A stretch of DNA of 37,048 nt from Clostridia bacterium. GTDB lineage: Bacteria; Bacillota; Clostridia; Oscillospirales; Acutalibacteraceae. Location: NCBI GenBank assembly GCA_017434985.1, contig JAFSFY010000062.1:1-37048 (forward strand). Direction: 5' to 3'. Below, piece by piece: positions 14,822 to 22,457 of this stretch (position 1 is the stretch's first letter; the number at the start of each line of letters is the position of its first letter). The position numbers and the translations under genes are program-made. The notes under the pieces are model-generated. The model saw only the letters and a program-made list of their open reading frames with translations. It was not told the DNA's origin and searched no databases.

Positions 14822-15394
14822 ATGAAAACTGTTAAAGACAAATACTTGGTCGTCGGCGCGGACTTTGCGGGCTATCCGCTGAAAGAAGCGGTGGTGGCGC
14901 ACCTGAAAGAAAAAGGCTGGAAGATCACCGACCTCGGTGTCACCAAAGACAGTGATCCCGACGATACGGAAAATATGTTCCACCGCGTGGGTCTGCGTGT
15001 CGGCGCGCAAATTTCGGAAGGCAATTTTGAGCGCGCCCTGCTCTTCTGCGGCACGGGTATGGGCATTCACATTGCGGCGAGCAAATGCCCCCACGTCCAC
15101 GCGGGCGTGGTGGAAAGCGTGCCGGCGGCACTGCGCGCCATCACGGGCAACGGCGTCAACGTGCTCGCGATGGGTGCGTTTTACGTGGCACCCGCGATGG
15201 GTTGCGACATTGCCGACGCCTATTTGAACGCCGACCTCGGCAGCGGTTACGAGTGGTGGTATAACTTCTACGAATTCCACAAACTCGCCATCGACGAGCT
15301 CGAAGCGTTTGACTATGAAACCTACAAGGCAAACGGTTTTAAAATGGAGCATCTGGGCGATTACCCGCTCAAACTGGAGAAAAAACCGGAGTAA
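14822..15394 (+). CDS. RpiB/LacA/LacB family sugar-phosphate isomerase
   Basis: 190 residues with the Rossmann-like fold of ribose-5-phosphate isomerase B and galactose-6-phosphate isomerase. Recognisable parts are VVGADFAGYPLKEAV (phosphate-binding), the catalytic Cys76 in FCGTGMGIHIAA and the segment GNGVNVLAMGAFYV. RpiB is usually about 145-150 residues; this one has a C-terminal extension of about 40 residues (YEWWYNFYEFHKLAIDEL) seen in LacAB-like proteins of uncertain substrate. It opens the operon with a rhamnosidase and an esterase, so it probably isomerises an aldose released from plant glycans or its phosphate. AAAGGGG precedes ATG 14822. Confidence 0.85.
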   Translation: MKTVKDKYLVVGADFAGYPLKEAVVAHLKEKGWKITDLGVTKDSDPDDTENMFHRVGLRVGAQISEGNFERALLFCGTGMGIHIAASKCPHVHAGVVESVPAALRAITGNGVNVLAMGAFYVAPAMGCDIADAYLNADLGSGYEWWYNFYEFHKLAIDELEAFDYETYKANGFKMEHLGDYPLKLEKKPE

Positions 15395-15399
15395 GAGCA

Positions 15400-17655
15400 A
15401 TGAAACATTTGACCAATATTGATTACATCGGTCACGCCAAACATGGGGACGCGTGGAGTGTGATGTACAAAGACGTGACGCTGAACGCCGCCCCGCAGTC
15501 GGCGGTGATGCGCCTGCAATCGGATATGGTGTGCGGGTTGTTTGTCAACGGCGAGTTTGTGGAAGCGACCACCGGTCGTCTGCCCGAACGTGTGGTGTGT
15601 GTGGAGATCACCTCGCGCTTGCACGCAGGTGTCAACCGCATCGCGCTGAAACTCGGGCCGAAATATTTTCCCAAAATGGCGGCGGATGAGACCCGCCGCA
15701 GCGGTCGTTGGTTCTCCTGCGCGGCGGCCGAATTGCAAGTGGACGGCAAACAGGCGCTGGTGACCGACGACACGTGGCTATCCGAAACCGACGTGCTGGT
15801 GTGCGGGCAGGTCACCACGGCGGAATACGACCGTTTTTGGACGAACGCCGCGTTGTGGAGTGAAGCCGCCCCCGCGGCGGTTGCCCCCGCGGTACTCGAA
15901 ACGGTGGGGGAGGAGTATGAAACCTATCGGTTGACGAAAATCCCCCCGATGGCACAACCGACGGCGGTGGCGGAAGCGACCGCAACCGAAAAGGACGGCG
16001 GGTATTACCTGGCGTGGAACGGCCAAACCGAAGCCCCGTCGGTGATCTACGATTTCGGTCGCTTGGAAGTCGGTTATCTGCAACTGTGCTACCGCGCCGA
16101 AGCCGATGCCACGGTGGAACTGGCGTTTGACTATTCCGAAATGCTGCGCGATTTCCACCCCGTCGACATCAAGGAAGACCCCGCCGATTACTACAGTTTG
16201 ATGGCGGCATTTTGCGCCCGCACCTTTGACAAACTGAAAATGACCGTCACACTCAAAGCGGGCGAAACGGTGTTTTTCAACCTGCACCGCCGCGCCGCGC
16301 GGTACATCCGTGTGGCACTGGCGGAAAACTCCGCCCCCGTGTTGGTGCGGTCGGCCGAAGTGCGCCGTTGCTTGGCGCCCGTCCCCACCCACGGTTGGTT
16401 CACGTGTGACGATGCGCGTCTCAACGAGATGTGGGAAAAGGGCAAGTATACCCTTCACGTCAACAAACATCAGGAATACGAAAGTTGCCCGCGCCACGAG
16501 ATGCAGTTCTTCACGGGTGATGCCACGATGGACGAACTCATTGACTATTACGCGTTCGGCGACTGGAAACTGACGAACACCTCCTTCTCGCTTCACTACG
16601 AAGAAACGGGCAGCGGCCTGGCGCCCAACGAATGTTTCAACAAAATGGATATGTTGTGGGACTACCGCGCGTGGCGTATCGTGATGGCGTATCTGCACTA
16701 TCGCTACACCGCGGACGACGAGTTTTTGGCGAACAACTACGACGAACTCGCGACGGTGATGGGGTGGCTCATCCAACGGATGGGACGAGGCTATTTGATC
16801 TATCAAACGCCCGTGCGCAATATGCTCGGGTTTGACATCGCGGTGGAATGGACCGGTGCCAACGACCGTTTGGGCGAAAAACCCAACCTCAACGCCCTGC
16901 TGTATCAATCCTTGCGGTGTATGGCAGAACTCGGTGCGATCAAGGGTGACCCCCGTGCCGCCGAGTGGCTCGCACTGGCCGACAAGGTGAAAACCGCGTT
17001 TAACGAGCGGTTGTGGGACGAAGCGCAAGGCGCTTACGTGGATACGCTTGACCCGTCGTACGTTCCGCAGGACGGCAACGTGCTGGCGGTGTGCTTCGGT
17101 TTGTGCGAGGGTGAGCGCGCCGCCCGTGTGCGGGAAACGCTCAAAAAGCGCAACTGGTCGCCGTACGGCTCATCCATTTTCAGCACCGACGCGCATCATC
17201 TGGAACGTTCGCACCAGATTTCCCCGATGTTCTGCACCATTGAAGCGGAAAACCTGTTCCTCGCAGGGGATGACGACGGGGCGATGGACCTTATCCGTCG
17301 GTTGTGGGGCACGATGCTCGACAAAGGTGCCTACACCTTCTGGGAGTATATGCAGGATAACGGCACCGACCGTTGGCCCATCCCCGCTCACGCGTGGGCA
17401 GGCGGCTGTACTTATCTGCTCAGTGCGTTCGTGCTGGGCGTTCGTCCCGGCAAAAACGGTTATGAAACGCTCGTCTTTGCGCCGCACGCCGTGTGTGACC
17501 ACGTGCGTGGTGTCGTTCCCACCGTCAAAGGTGCCATCGGTGTGCGCGGCGAACGCGTCAACGGTGTGATGAGGTACACGATTGCGTTGCCCGCGGGCGT
17601 GGAACTCGAAACGCAACTTCCCGACGGTGCCGAACTGATTGTGAAGAGGTATTAA
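15400..17655 (+). CDS. Alpha-L-rhamnosidase-like glycoside hydrolase (GH78)
   Basis: 751 residues without a signal peptide, so probably cytoplasmic and acting on imported oligosaccharides. Beta-sandwich modules fill the first ~330 residues (SGRWFSCAAAELQVDGKQA; later VIYDFGRLEVGYLQLCYRAE). The (alpha/alpha)6 catalytic domain starts near residue 340; ESCPRHEMQFFTGDATMD (about 362-379) corresponds to the GH78 motif that carries an acidic catalytic residue. The end, FWEYMQ then PAHAWAGGCTYLLSAFVLGV, matches the rhamnosidase C-terminal beta-domain junction. GH78 enzymes release terminal L-rhamnose from flavonoid glycosides and pectin. It follows the isomerase by 5 nt. Rhamnose itself is not proven; other deoxy-sugars are possible. 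Confidence 0.85.
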   Translation: MKHLTNIDYIGHAKHGDAWSVMYKDVTLNAAPQSAVMRLQSDMVCGLFVNGEFVEATTGRLPERVVCVEITSRLHAGVNRIALKLGPKYFPKMAADETRRSGRWFSCAAAELQVDGKQALVTDDTWLSETDVLVCGQVTTAEYDRFWTNAALWSEAAPAAVAPAVLETVGEEYETYRLTKIPPMAQPTAVAEATATEKDGGYYLAWNGQTEAPSVIYDFGRLEVGYLQLCYRAEADATVELAFDYSEMLRDFHPVDIKEDPADYYSLMAAFCARTFDKLKMTVTLKAGETVFFNLHRRAARYIRVALAENSAPVLVRSAEVRRCLAPVPTHGWFTCDDARLNEMWEKGKYTLHVNKHQEYESCPRHEMQFFTGDATMDELIDYYAFGDWKLTNTSFSLHYEETGSGLAPNECFNKMDMLWDYRAWRIVMAYLHYRYTADDEFLANNYDELATVMGWLIQRMGRGYLIYQTPVRNMLGFDIAVEWTGANDRLGEKPNLNALLYQSLRCMAELGAIKGDPRAAEWLALADKVKTAFNERLWDEAQGAYVDTLDPSYVPQDGNVLAVCFGLCEGERAARVRETLKKRNWSPYGSSIFSTDAHHLERSHQISPMFCTIEAENLFLAGDDDGAMDLIRRLWGTMLDKGAYTFWEYMQDNGTDRWPIPAHAWAGGCTYLLSAFVLGVRPGKNGYETLVFAPHAVCDHVRGVVPTVKGAIGVRGERVNGVMRYTIALPAGVELETQLPDGAELIVKRY

Positions 17656-17656
17656 G

Positions 17657-18520
17657 ATGGTGTACAACAAGGTCGATCTATACGACTATTTTGGACTCCC
17701 GAAACCCGAGGGCGGCGAAGCCACATTGGAATATTGCCTGCACGCGGCATCGGATCTGTATGCCACCCGTGTGCGCCCCGCGATGATCGCGGTGGCGGGC
17801 GGCGGTTACGGCAGCATTTGTGAGCGTGAGGGCGAACCGGTCGGCGCGGCGTTTTTCGGCGCGGGGTATCACCTGTTTGTGATGCGCTATTCGGTCACCC
17901 CCCTCCACTATCCCACGCAACTCATCGAAGGGGCGATGGCGGTCGCCTACATCCGCAAAAACGCCGAAGCCCTGCGGGTCGACCCGCACGCCATCGGCGC
18001 GGTCGGGTCGTCGGCGGGCGGTCATTTCGTCGGTATGCTCGCCACCCTCACGGGGGAAGACTGCGTGAAAGAAGCGCTCGGTGCGGATGCCGCGCTCGCG
18101 AGACCCGATGCGGTGGTGATGTGCTACCCCGTGATTACGGCGGGCGCAAAACGGCAACCCGATTCCATCGAGCGCATCAGCGGCGGTGACCCCGATTTGG
18201 CCGCGTTTTTGTCGCTCGAACATCGCGTGACGGCCGATTCGGCACCCGCCTTCATTTGGGCCACCCAAGACGACGGGTTGGTGCCGGTGGAAAATGCGGT
18301 GGATATGACGTCGGCCTACATCAAAGCGGGCGTCCCGTGCGAGTTTCATATGTACCAGTCGGGCCCGCACGGGTTGGCGCTCGCCACCCGTGCCACCACC
18401 GCCCCGCTCGGGCGGGTGTGGAACAGCACGATGGAGGATTACGTCAACCCCGCAGTGGCAACGTGGTTCGGGATGTGTATCACGTGGCTGGAAAAACACG
18501 GGTTTACGGTGAAAGATTAA
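17657..18520 (+). CDS. Alpha/beta-hydrolase, carbohydrate-esterase-like
   Basis: 287 residues, no signal peptide. The fold signature is clear: the oxyanion loop VAGGGYGSI, the nucleophile elbow GSSAGG with Ser119, the acid in WATQDDGLVP (Asp205 or Asp206) and the catalytic His238 in SGPHGLAL. This resembles acetyl-xylan-esterase/BD-FAE-type enzymes that strip acyl groups from plant glycans. It starts 1 nt after the rhamnosidase stop, so the two are co-translated; deacylation of the rhamnosidase substrate is the natural inference. An odd point is the short N-terminus before the first strand. A terminator follows. Confidence 0.85.
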   Translation: MVYNKVDLYDYFGLPKPEGGEATLEYCLHAASDLYATRVRPAMIAVAGGGYGSICEREGEPVGAAFFGAGYHLFVMRYSVTPLHYPTQLIEGAMAVAYIRKNAEALRVDPHAIGAVGSSAGGHFVGMLATLTGEDCVKEALGADAALARPDAVVMCYPVITAGAKRQPDSIERISGGDPDLAAFLSLEHRVTADSAPAFIWATQDDGLVPVENAVDMTSAYIKAGVPCEFHMYQSGPHGLALATRATTAPLGRVWNSTMEDYVNPAVATWFGMCITWLEKHGFTVKD

Positions 18521-18524
18521 GAAG

Positions 18525-18554
18525 AACGCCCCTGCCTCGCGGCAGGGGCGTTTT
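18525..18554 (+). terminator. Terminator of the rhamnosidase operon
   Basis: CGCCCCTGCC (18527-18536), TCGC tetraloop, GGCAGGGGCG (18541-18550), then TTTT; AA/TT extends the stem. It lies between convergent genes. Confidence 0.9.
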
Positions 18555-18559
18555 GTTGT

Positions 18560-19375
18560 TCATTCGGAAATCCAACGGGGAAGTAAATAAGGATGGGATA
18601 TATCGGAATTTAACGCTGCGGCAAAACCACAAAGATAGAATTTCCCGTTAACTTTTCGCATTTGCAACCATAACCGTTGTGCATCGGAAAGAGTCACATC
18701 AACTTCGGCATATTCCCCATTGATTAGGTCAACTGCTATCGTGATAATCATATCCGAACCGTCTGTTGCAAAACCACGCGCATGTAATTCAGACACCGCA
18801 AAGGAACGAATCTCCTCTTCCTGCAGAGGACCTTCGCCGCGACCCAATCCTGGCCAAGAATACGAAAGCAAACAGATACGTTCTTGCTCAGCCACGACTG
18901 TACAGGTTATCGAAAGACCATCTGTAGCGGCGCCTTTGTAGATCCACTCCACGGGACCGTTCCCCTTAACGGTGGAATTGGAAAATGTCAGCAGCACGTC
19001 TTCCCCATTCACGGCTAACATCAATTGACGTTTATTTTCACTCGGTGTCGGAAGATTTGGGCCTGTGGATGTTGTGAGTTCTGTGGTGGTCGTGGCCACG
19101 GCGGCAGACGTAGTCTTGCTCACCGTTGTGGTTGTCACTTTAGTCATAGTTGTCGTGGAAAGTACAGTTGTGGTTTCTCTTGTGGTTGTCGTCGCTGTCG
19201 TGGCAACCGTCGTAGTTATTTGAGCGGTCGTGGTTGTGGCAGCGGTCGTCGTAGTCGTGGTCGTAGTCGGCGCGGTGGTTGTGGTTACAACCGAGCCTTG
19301 TTCACCGCAAGCGGAGAGTATAACAACCATTGGCAACAGCAACCTAAGAAGATGGTTTTTGTTGAATAATTTCAT
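18560..19375 (-). CDS. Secreted lipoprotein with long Thr-rich linker
   Basis: 271 residues. A lipoprotein signal ends in Leu-Ser-Ala-Cys (C23), followed by about 75 residues of Thr runs broken by Ala, Val and Ser (29-105), then a globular domain of about 150 residues that I do not recognise (beginning KRQLMLAVNGEDVLLTFSNS, rich in beta-strand pattern). The Thr-rich stalk would present the domain beyond the peptidoglycan. The start codon overlaps the stop of the large secreted protein (ATGA), so the two are coupled and probably work together at the cell surface. The anti-sigma candidate at 7069-8031 has a similar stalk, and the operon shares its promoter motif with that sigma locus. Confidence 0.75.
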   Translation of the reverse strand: MKLFNKNHLLRLLLPMVVILSACGEQGSVVTTTTAPTTTTTTTTAATTTTAQITTTVATTATTTTRETTTVLSTTTMTKVTTTTVSKTTSAAVATTTTELTTSTGPNLPTPSENKRQLMLAVNGEDVLLTFSNSTVKGNGPVEWIYKGAATDGLSITCTVVAEQERICLLSYSWPGLGRGEGPLQEEEIRSFAVSELHARGFATDGSDMIITIAVDLINGEYAEVDVTLSDAQRLWLQMRKVNGKFYLCGFAAALNSDISHPYLLPRWISE

Positions 19376-21942
19376 AATATCTCTCCTTGCCCTTCAGGGT
19401 ACAAACACAACGAATTATCACCTAATGTATGGCGTTGTATAATATTTCCGCCAGCGGCAGTTATCTCCTCATAACCGCTCGGAGTATATTGTTCACTATA
19501 CAGATCATCGTCCGCCAAACACATCGCATCGTAGATCGTGTGGCCTTCCAGACAGTGATAAAAAAATCTTTCCGTCCAAATACTGCCCCAATATGTATAA
19601 ACAATATCGGTACTGGCAATGGCAAAATGTGCACCTTTTCGACACATCATTCCGATCAAGTTACTATTTGTATCCCCTTCGTCCAATCCCGTTCTGCAAC
19701 TTGCAAAAAGAGCCAGTTGCAGTTGTGCCAAATCATTGTGCGGCTTTTCGCTTATCGCGAAACGGTTCGCACGAGTATCTGCTGCTGTAATGTACGAATA
19801 GGCAGAGAGATCACCGACACCATCTTCATTTCTATCTTCTACGAAATTAAGACGGCTAGAAGCTCCGTGTCCGTTGAAAATCCAAATAGAATCCTTTGAT
19901 AACCAGTAATAGCCAAATTCGGCAGAGCTATTATTACAAGGATAGGATATATATCCCATTTCTTCGAGAGGCAAGCGGATCTGGTCGTCATATTGTAAAG
20001 TGTTCAAGCCTTCATCAACGCCGTTCGAAGGATACTGAAAACTATACACATCCGCATCACCTTTTTGTACTGCCTCTAATGTCCAATCATCACTTTTTAC
20101 CCAATCGACAGTATGCTCCAAATGCCCAATATACGCACCGATTGCCGTATCGTCTTCTTCCACGCGAAGGCCACTATTAAAATTGCTTTCACGTGTAAGG
20201 ATTTGATAACTGCCGTCCCAATTTCGCACAAATTTGAATTGTTGGCCTGTAGAGGAATTGGGATAAGCCAGTTCAATTCCCTCCCGATCGTTATCGTCGT
20301 TATCGCAAACACTCAAAACTTGATTAGTCGCATTTTGGGGAATCAATTTGTAACAACCATCGTTATCACATTGAACTGTCCATTTTTGTGAATTCGCACC
20401 TGACCATGGAACTTGCGTAGCGTAATAATAGCCATTGGAACCGGTGGAAGTCAAATATAGCCCACTGTTTTTGTTTTTAATATAATATTGAGAACCGTTT
20501 TCAACACCGATGTTCGCCATCGAAGTTTCATCTTCTACATACGTGATGCTCAAATGAGGAAGAAATTCAAAGTCGGTAGATGAGTCGTGGCTATAAAAGG
20601 TGCGATTATTGACCGTCCCGCTATCTTCCGTTCGAGATTTCAACATAATGCCGTAATTAGGAATCCCTTGCTTCCATGCCATAACCGCTTTTGTAATATA
20701 AAAATCACAGTATCTCCAAGCGTCGTTGATTGCACTGTCGTCCGGCACTCGACCTATGTTTACAACCGTGAGTTTTTCACCATCACAAGTAGGCTTGTTG
20801 TTCCATGTCATGGTCATTTCATTCCAATTTTGGGTAACCATATATGCTTCGACTTGCATCGATTCCTCTTCTCCCGATGCTTCATAAATACGATAATTGG
20901 CGCTGAGGATACGGTCGTAAGAAATATTCAGCCCCTCTACATCAAAGTATACGTAAGTTCTGCAAATACCCAAGGTGGGATATCTTCCAACCCAAAATTG
21001 CGGAAGTGAGCCGTAATTGTTGTTAGGATAATAACTGTACACTTCTACATCTTGATAGGGTAATGTCTCCGTATTCGGATCGTTATCTTCTACGCCTAAA
21101 CTGAAATTCTCTTTTATATATTCTACGTTTGTTTCCACCGTCAACTGCAACGAATCCACTTCGGATAACACGGTTTCATTTACCGTATATTGCACCCGAT
21201 ATCCGTCTTTTGACTGCGATACGGTTGTTTGAACGTCGGAAGCACTCCAATGATGAGGAGTATCCGAAAGCGACGTCAACACGTATTCGACCTGCCCGCC
21301 GTTTTTCAGTTCAAACCGCACGGTGTTATTCTCCACCGAAATGTCGGCAATATCGCCCGACACGGTCATTACGTAAGAAGCAGTTCCGATCGGTAAGGCG
21401 ACACGCGTGGCATATCCCGTGTAGGTCGATTGATAGGTGATCTCTTTTTCACTGTCCGAAAAACGGACGGCTTTTTCGGTGGTTTGTTCCACTTTTTTGG
21501 ATTGAGAAACCACTTTGCTATCGGAAAGCACGGGGGCCGGAACCGCGGTTAACGTGTTGTCCTGATACGAAACGGTGACACCTTGTTCGCTGTCTTCGCT
21601 GATGGCAACGTCGAAAAAGTTGGCTTGGTTTTTCCAAACATTGCCGCGTTCTTTGATAAGGGTGGTGTCAATTCGTTTGACAGCCCCCGTACTATCAATA
21701 TATTTAATGGGATTACCAAACGTGTATACCGTCCTTGTCCCATCTTCATTCACAAATTCAACAGCGTCTAAGACGTTTTCGTAATTGGAGGAAATATATT
21801 GGTGACCTGCCGATTCCACGAGGTCAGCCTCAATCAACCCTCCCAATGTCAAATCTACTGTTTCAGCAGCGGAAGACGGAAAGAACAGCAAAACGTTCGC
21901 ACACAAGCACACACATACGATGGCAATAAACAGTTTTTTCAT
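19372..21942 (-). CDS. Secreted multidomain protein: DNRLRE domain, ricin-type lectin, caspase-fold (CHAT/C25-like) peptidase
   Basis: 856 residues. A signal peptide (MKKLFIAIVCVCLCANVLLF) is likely cut near residue 26. A beta-rich N-terminal region leads to a DNRLRE-type domain (about 285-468; TYVYFDVEGLNISYDRILSA, then MTMTWNNKP). A ricin-type beta-trefoil follows (about 478-625; YYIKNKNSGLYL and NGYYYATQVPWSG). The last ~215 residues resemble clan CD peptidases: SIWIFNGHGASS supplies His692 and LALFASCRTGLDEG supplies Cys749, 57 residues apart, followed by GAHFAIAST, a CHAT-like pattern. A surface cysteine protease targeted by glycan binding is the inference. ATG 21942 is preferred because GGAAGG precedes it; an upstream start would bury the signal peptide. 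It heads a two-gene operon with an ECF-type promoter. Confidence 0.75.
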   Translation of the reverse strand: MKKLFIAIVCVCLCANVLLFFPSSAAETVDLTLGGLIEADLVESAGHQYISSNYENVLDAVEFVNEDGTRTVYTFGNPIKYIDSTGAVKRIDTTLIKERGNVWKNQANFFDVAISEDSEQGVTVSYQDNTLTAVPAPVLSDSKVVSQSKKVEQTTEKAVRFSDSEKEITYQSTYTGYATRVALPIGTASYVMTVSGDIADISVENNTVRFELKNGGQVEYVLTSLSDTPHHWSASDVQTTVSQSKDGYRVQYTVNETVLSEVDSLQLTVETNVEYIKENFSLGVEDNDPNTETLPYQDVEVYSYYPNNNYGSLPQFWVGRYPTLGICRTYVYFDVEGLNISYDRILSANYRIYEASGEEESMQVEAYMVTQNWNEMTMTWNNKPTCDGEKLTVVNIGRVPDDSAINDAWRYCDFYITKAVMAWKQGIPNYGIMLKSRTEDSGTVNNRTFYSHDSSTDFEFLPHLSITYVEDETSMANIGVENGSQYYIKNKNSGLYLTSTGSNGYYYATQVPWSGANSQKWTVQCDNDGCYKLIPQNATNQVLSVCDNDDNDREGIELAYPNSSTGQQFKFVRNWDGSYQILTRESNFNSGLRVEEDDTAIGAYIGHLEHTVDWVKSDDWTLEAVQKGDADVYSFQYPSNGVDEGLNTLQYDDQIRLPLEEMGYISYPCNNSSAEFGYYWLSKDSIWIFNGHGASSRLNFVEDRNEDGVGDLSAYSYITAADTRANRFAISEKPHNDLAQLQLALFASCRTGLDEGDTNSNLIGMMCRKGAHFAIASTDIVYTYWGSIWTERFFYHCLEGHTIYDAMCLADDDLYSEQYTPSGYEEITAAGGNIIQRHTLGDNSLCLYPEGQGEIL

Positions 21943-22027
21943 AACATTCCTTCCTTTCTTTGCTAACACAATATCCCGAAAATGGTTTGGCCTACATTTC
22001 ACCTCTCTCTACAAAAATATGGATAAC

Positions 22028-22045
22028 CGTGGTCGGGCAACCACG
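22028..22045 (-). other. 5'-UTR hairpin of the secreted-protein mRNA
   Basis: CGTGGT (22028-22033) and ACCACG (22040-22045) form a 6-bp stem with a 6-nt loop, close to the predicted transcript start from the ECF-type promoter. The leader to ATG 21942 would be about 110 nt. A stabilising 5' hairpin is possible. Confidence 0.4.
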
Positions 22046-22054
22046 TCTTATCGT

Positions 22055-22085
22055 TATACTACGGTTTTGGTGAGAAATATCTCAC
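22055..22085 (-). promoter_or_regulatory. Putative ECF-type promoter of the secreted-protein operon
   Basis: Read on the minus strand: GTGAGATATTTCTCACC (22085-22069), AAAAC, CGTAGT (22063-22058), then ATA. Against the motif in front of the sigma gene, 23 of 28 positions agree without gaps, including all of the CGTAGT block and the CACC block at identical spacing. Confidence 0.6.
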
Positions 22086-22121
22086 GATATTTTAAAAAAA
22101 TTAAATTTTCTTTAGAAAAAC

Positions 22122-22204
22122 AAAAAAGCGCATACTCCCCCTACGGGTTATGCGCTTTTTGCTATCACAATCGGTTGACAAGTTGCGCATAACGCGTAGC
22201 TTGT
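22122..22204 (-). ncRNA. Putative small RNA or attenuator leader
   Basis: A strong minus-strand promoter (22239-22211) predicts a start near 22204, and a 12-bp terminator stem (22160-22149 pairing with 22134-22123 side, core GCGCATA / TATGCGC) with T-run ends about 80 nt later. No credible coding sequence with a ribosome-binding site lies between. The segment GTTATGCGC (minus strand, 22193-22185) is a perfect complement of GCGCATAAC (22155-22147), the first arm of the terminator, so an antiterminator fold is possible and read-through would enter the secreted-protein operon. Confidence 0.5.
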
Positions 22205-22210
22205 ACTTTC

Positions 22211-22239
22211 AATGTAGCAAAAAGAGGCCGCTTTGTCAA
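22211..22239 (-). promoter_or_regulatory. Sigma-A promoter of the putative small RNA
   Basis: Minus strand: TTGACA (22239-22234), 17 nt, TACATT (22216-22211). Confidence 0.75.
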
Positions 22240-22261
22240 TGGTTTTCGTCCATCCCCTCTC

Positions 22262-22330
22262 GCGAGAAGCGGCGGGAGCAAGCCCCCGCCCTACGGTGTT
22301 GTAACGAGGTTGCGATTGCGGGGTGGCAAT
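22262..22330. repeat. GC-rich mosaic repeat fragment upstream of pgk
   Basis: GCGGCGGGAGCAAGCCCCCG followed by CCCTACGGTGTTGTAAC, the same end module as at 8712 and 13435 with one base changed. With the unit near 7020 it shares GGGAGCAAGCCCCC in inverse orientation. Confidence 0.65.
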
Positions 22331-22387
22331 AAAACGGCTTTGTGCTTCGTGATTTTTATAAAAACCGCCGAAATTTGCGGTTGCTAC

Positions 22388-22416
22388 TTGCAATATAGGT
22401 AAAAAAAGGGTACAAT
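22388..22416 (+). promoter_or_regulatory. Promoter of pgk-tpiA-gpmI
   Basis: TTGCAA (22388-22393), 17 nt, TACAAT (22411-22416), 41 nt before the start codon; GAAAGGAAAGGTG serves as ribosome-binding site. Confidence 0.85.
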
Positions 22417-22457
22417 AATTTCGTATGTGAAATCACGAAAGGAAAGGTGTTTTAACA

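Noticed and set aside
15778-17028. 416-codon minus-strand frame
   Set aside because: Antisense of the rhamnosidase gene, produced by its GC-rich codon pattern.
22148-22393. 81-codon minus-strand frame
   Set aside because: Runs across a GC-rich repeat and the small-RNA promoter; no ribosome-binding site or recognisable domain.
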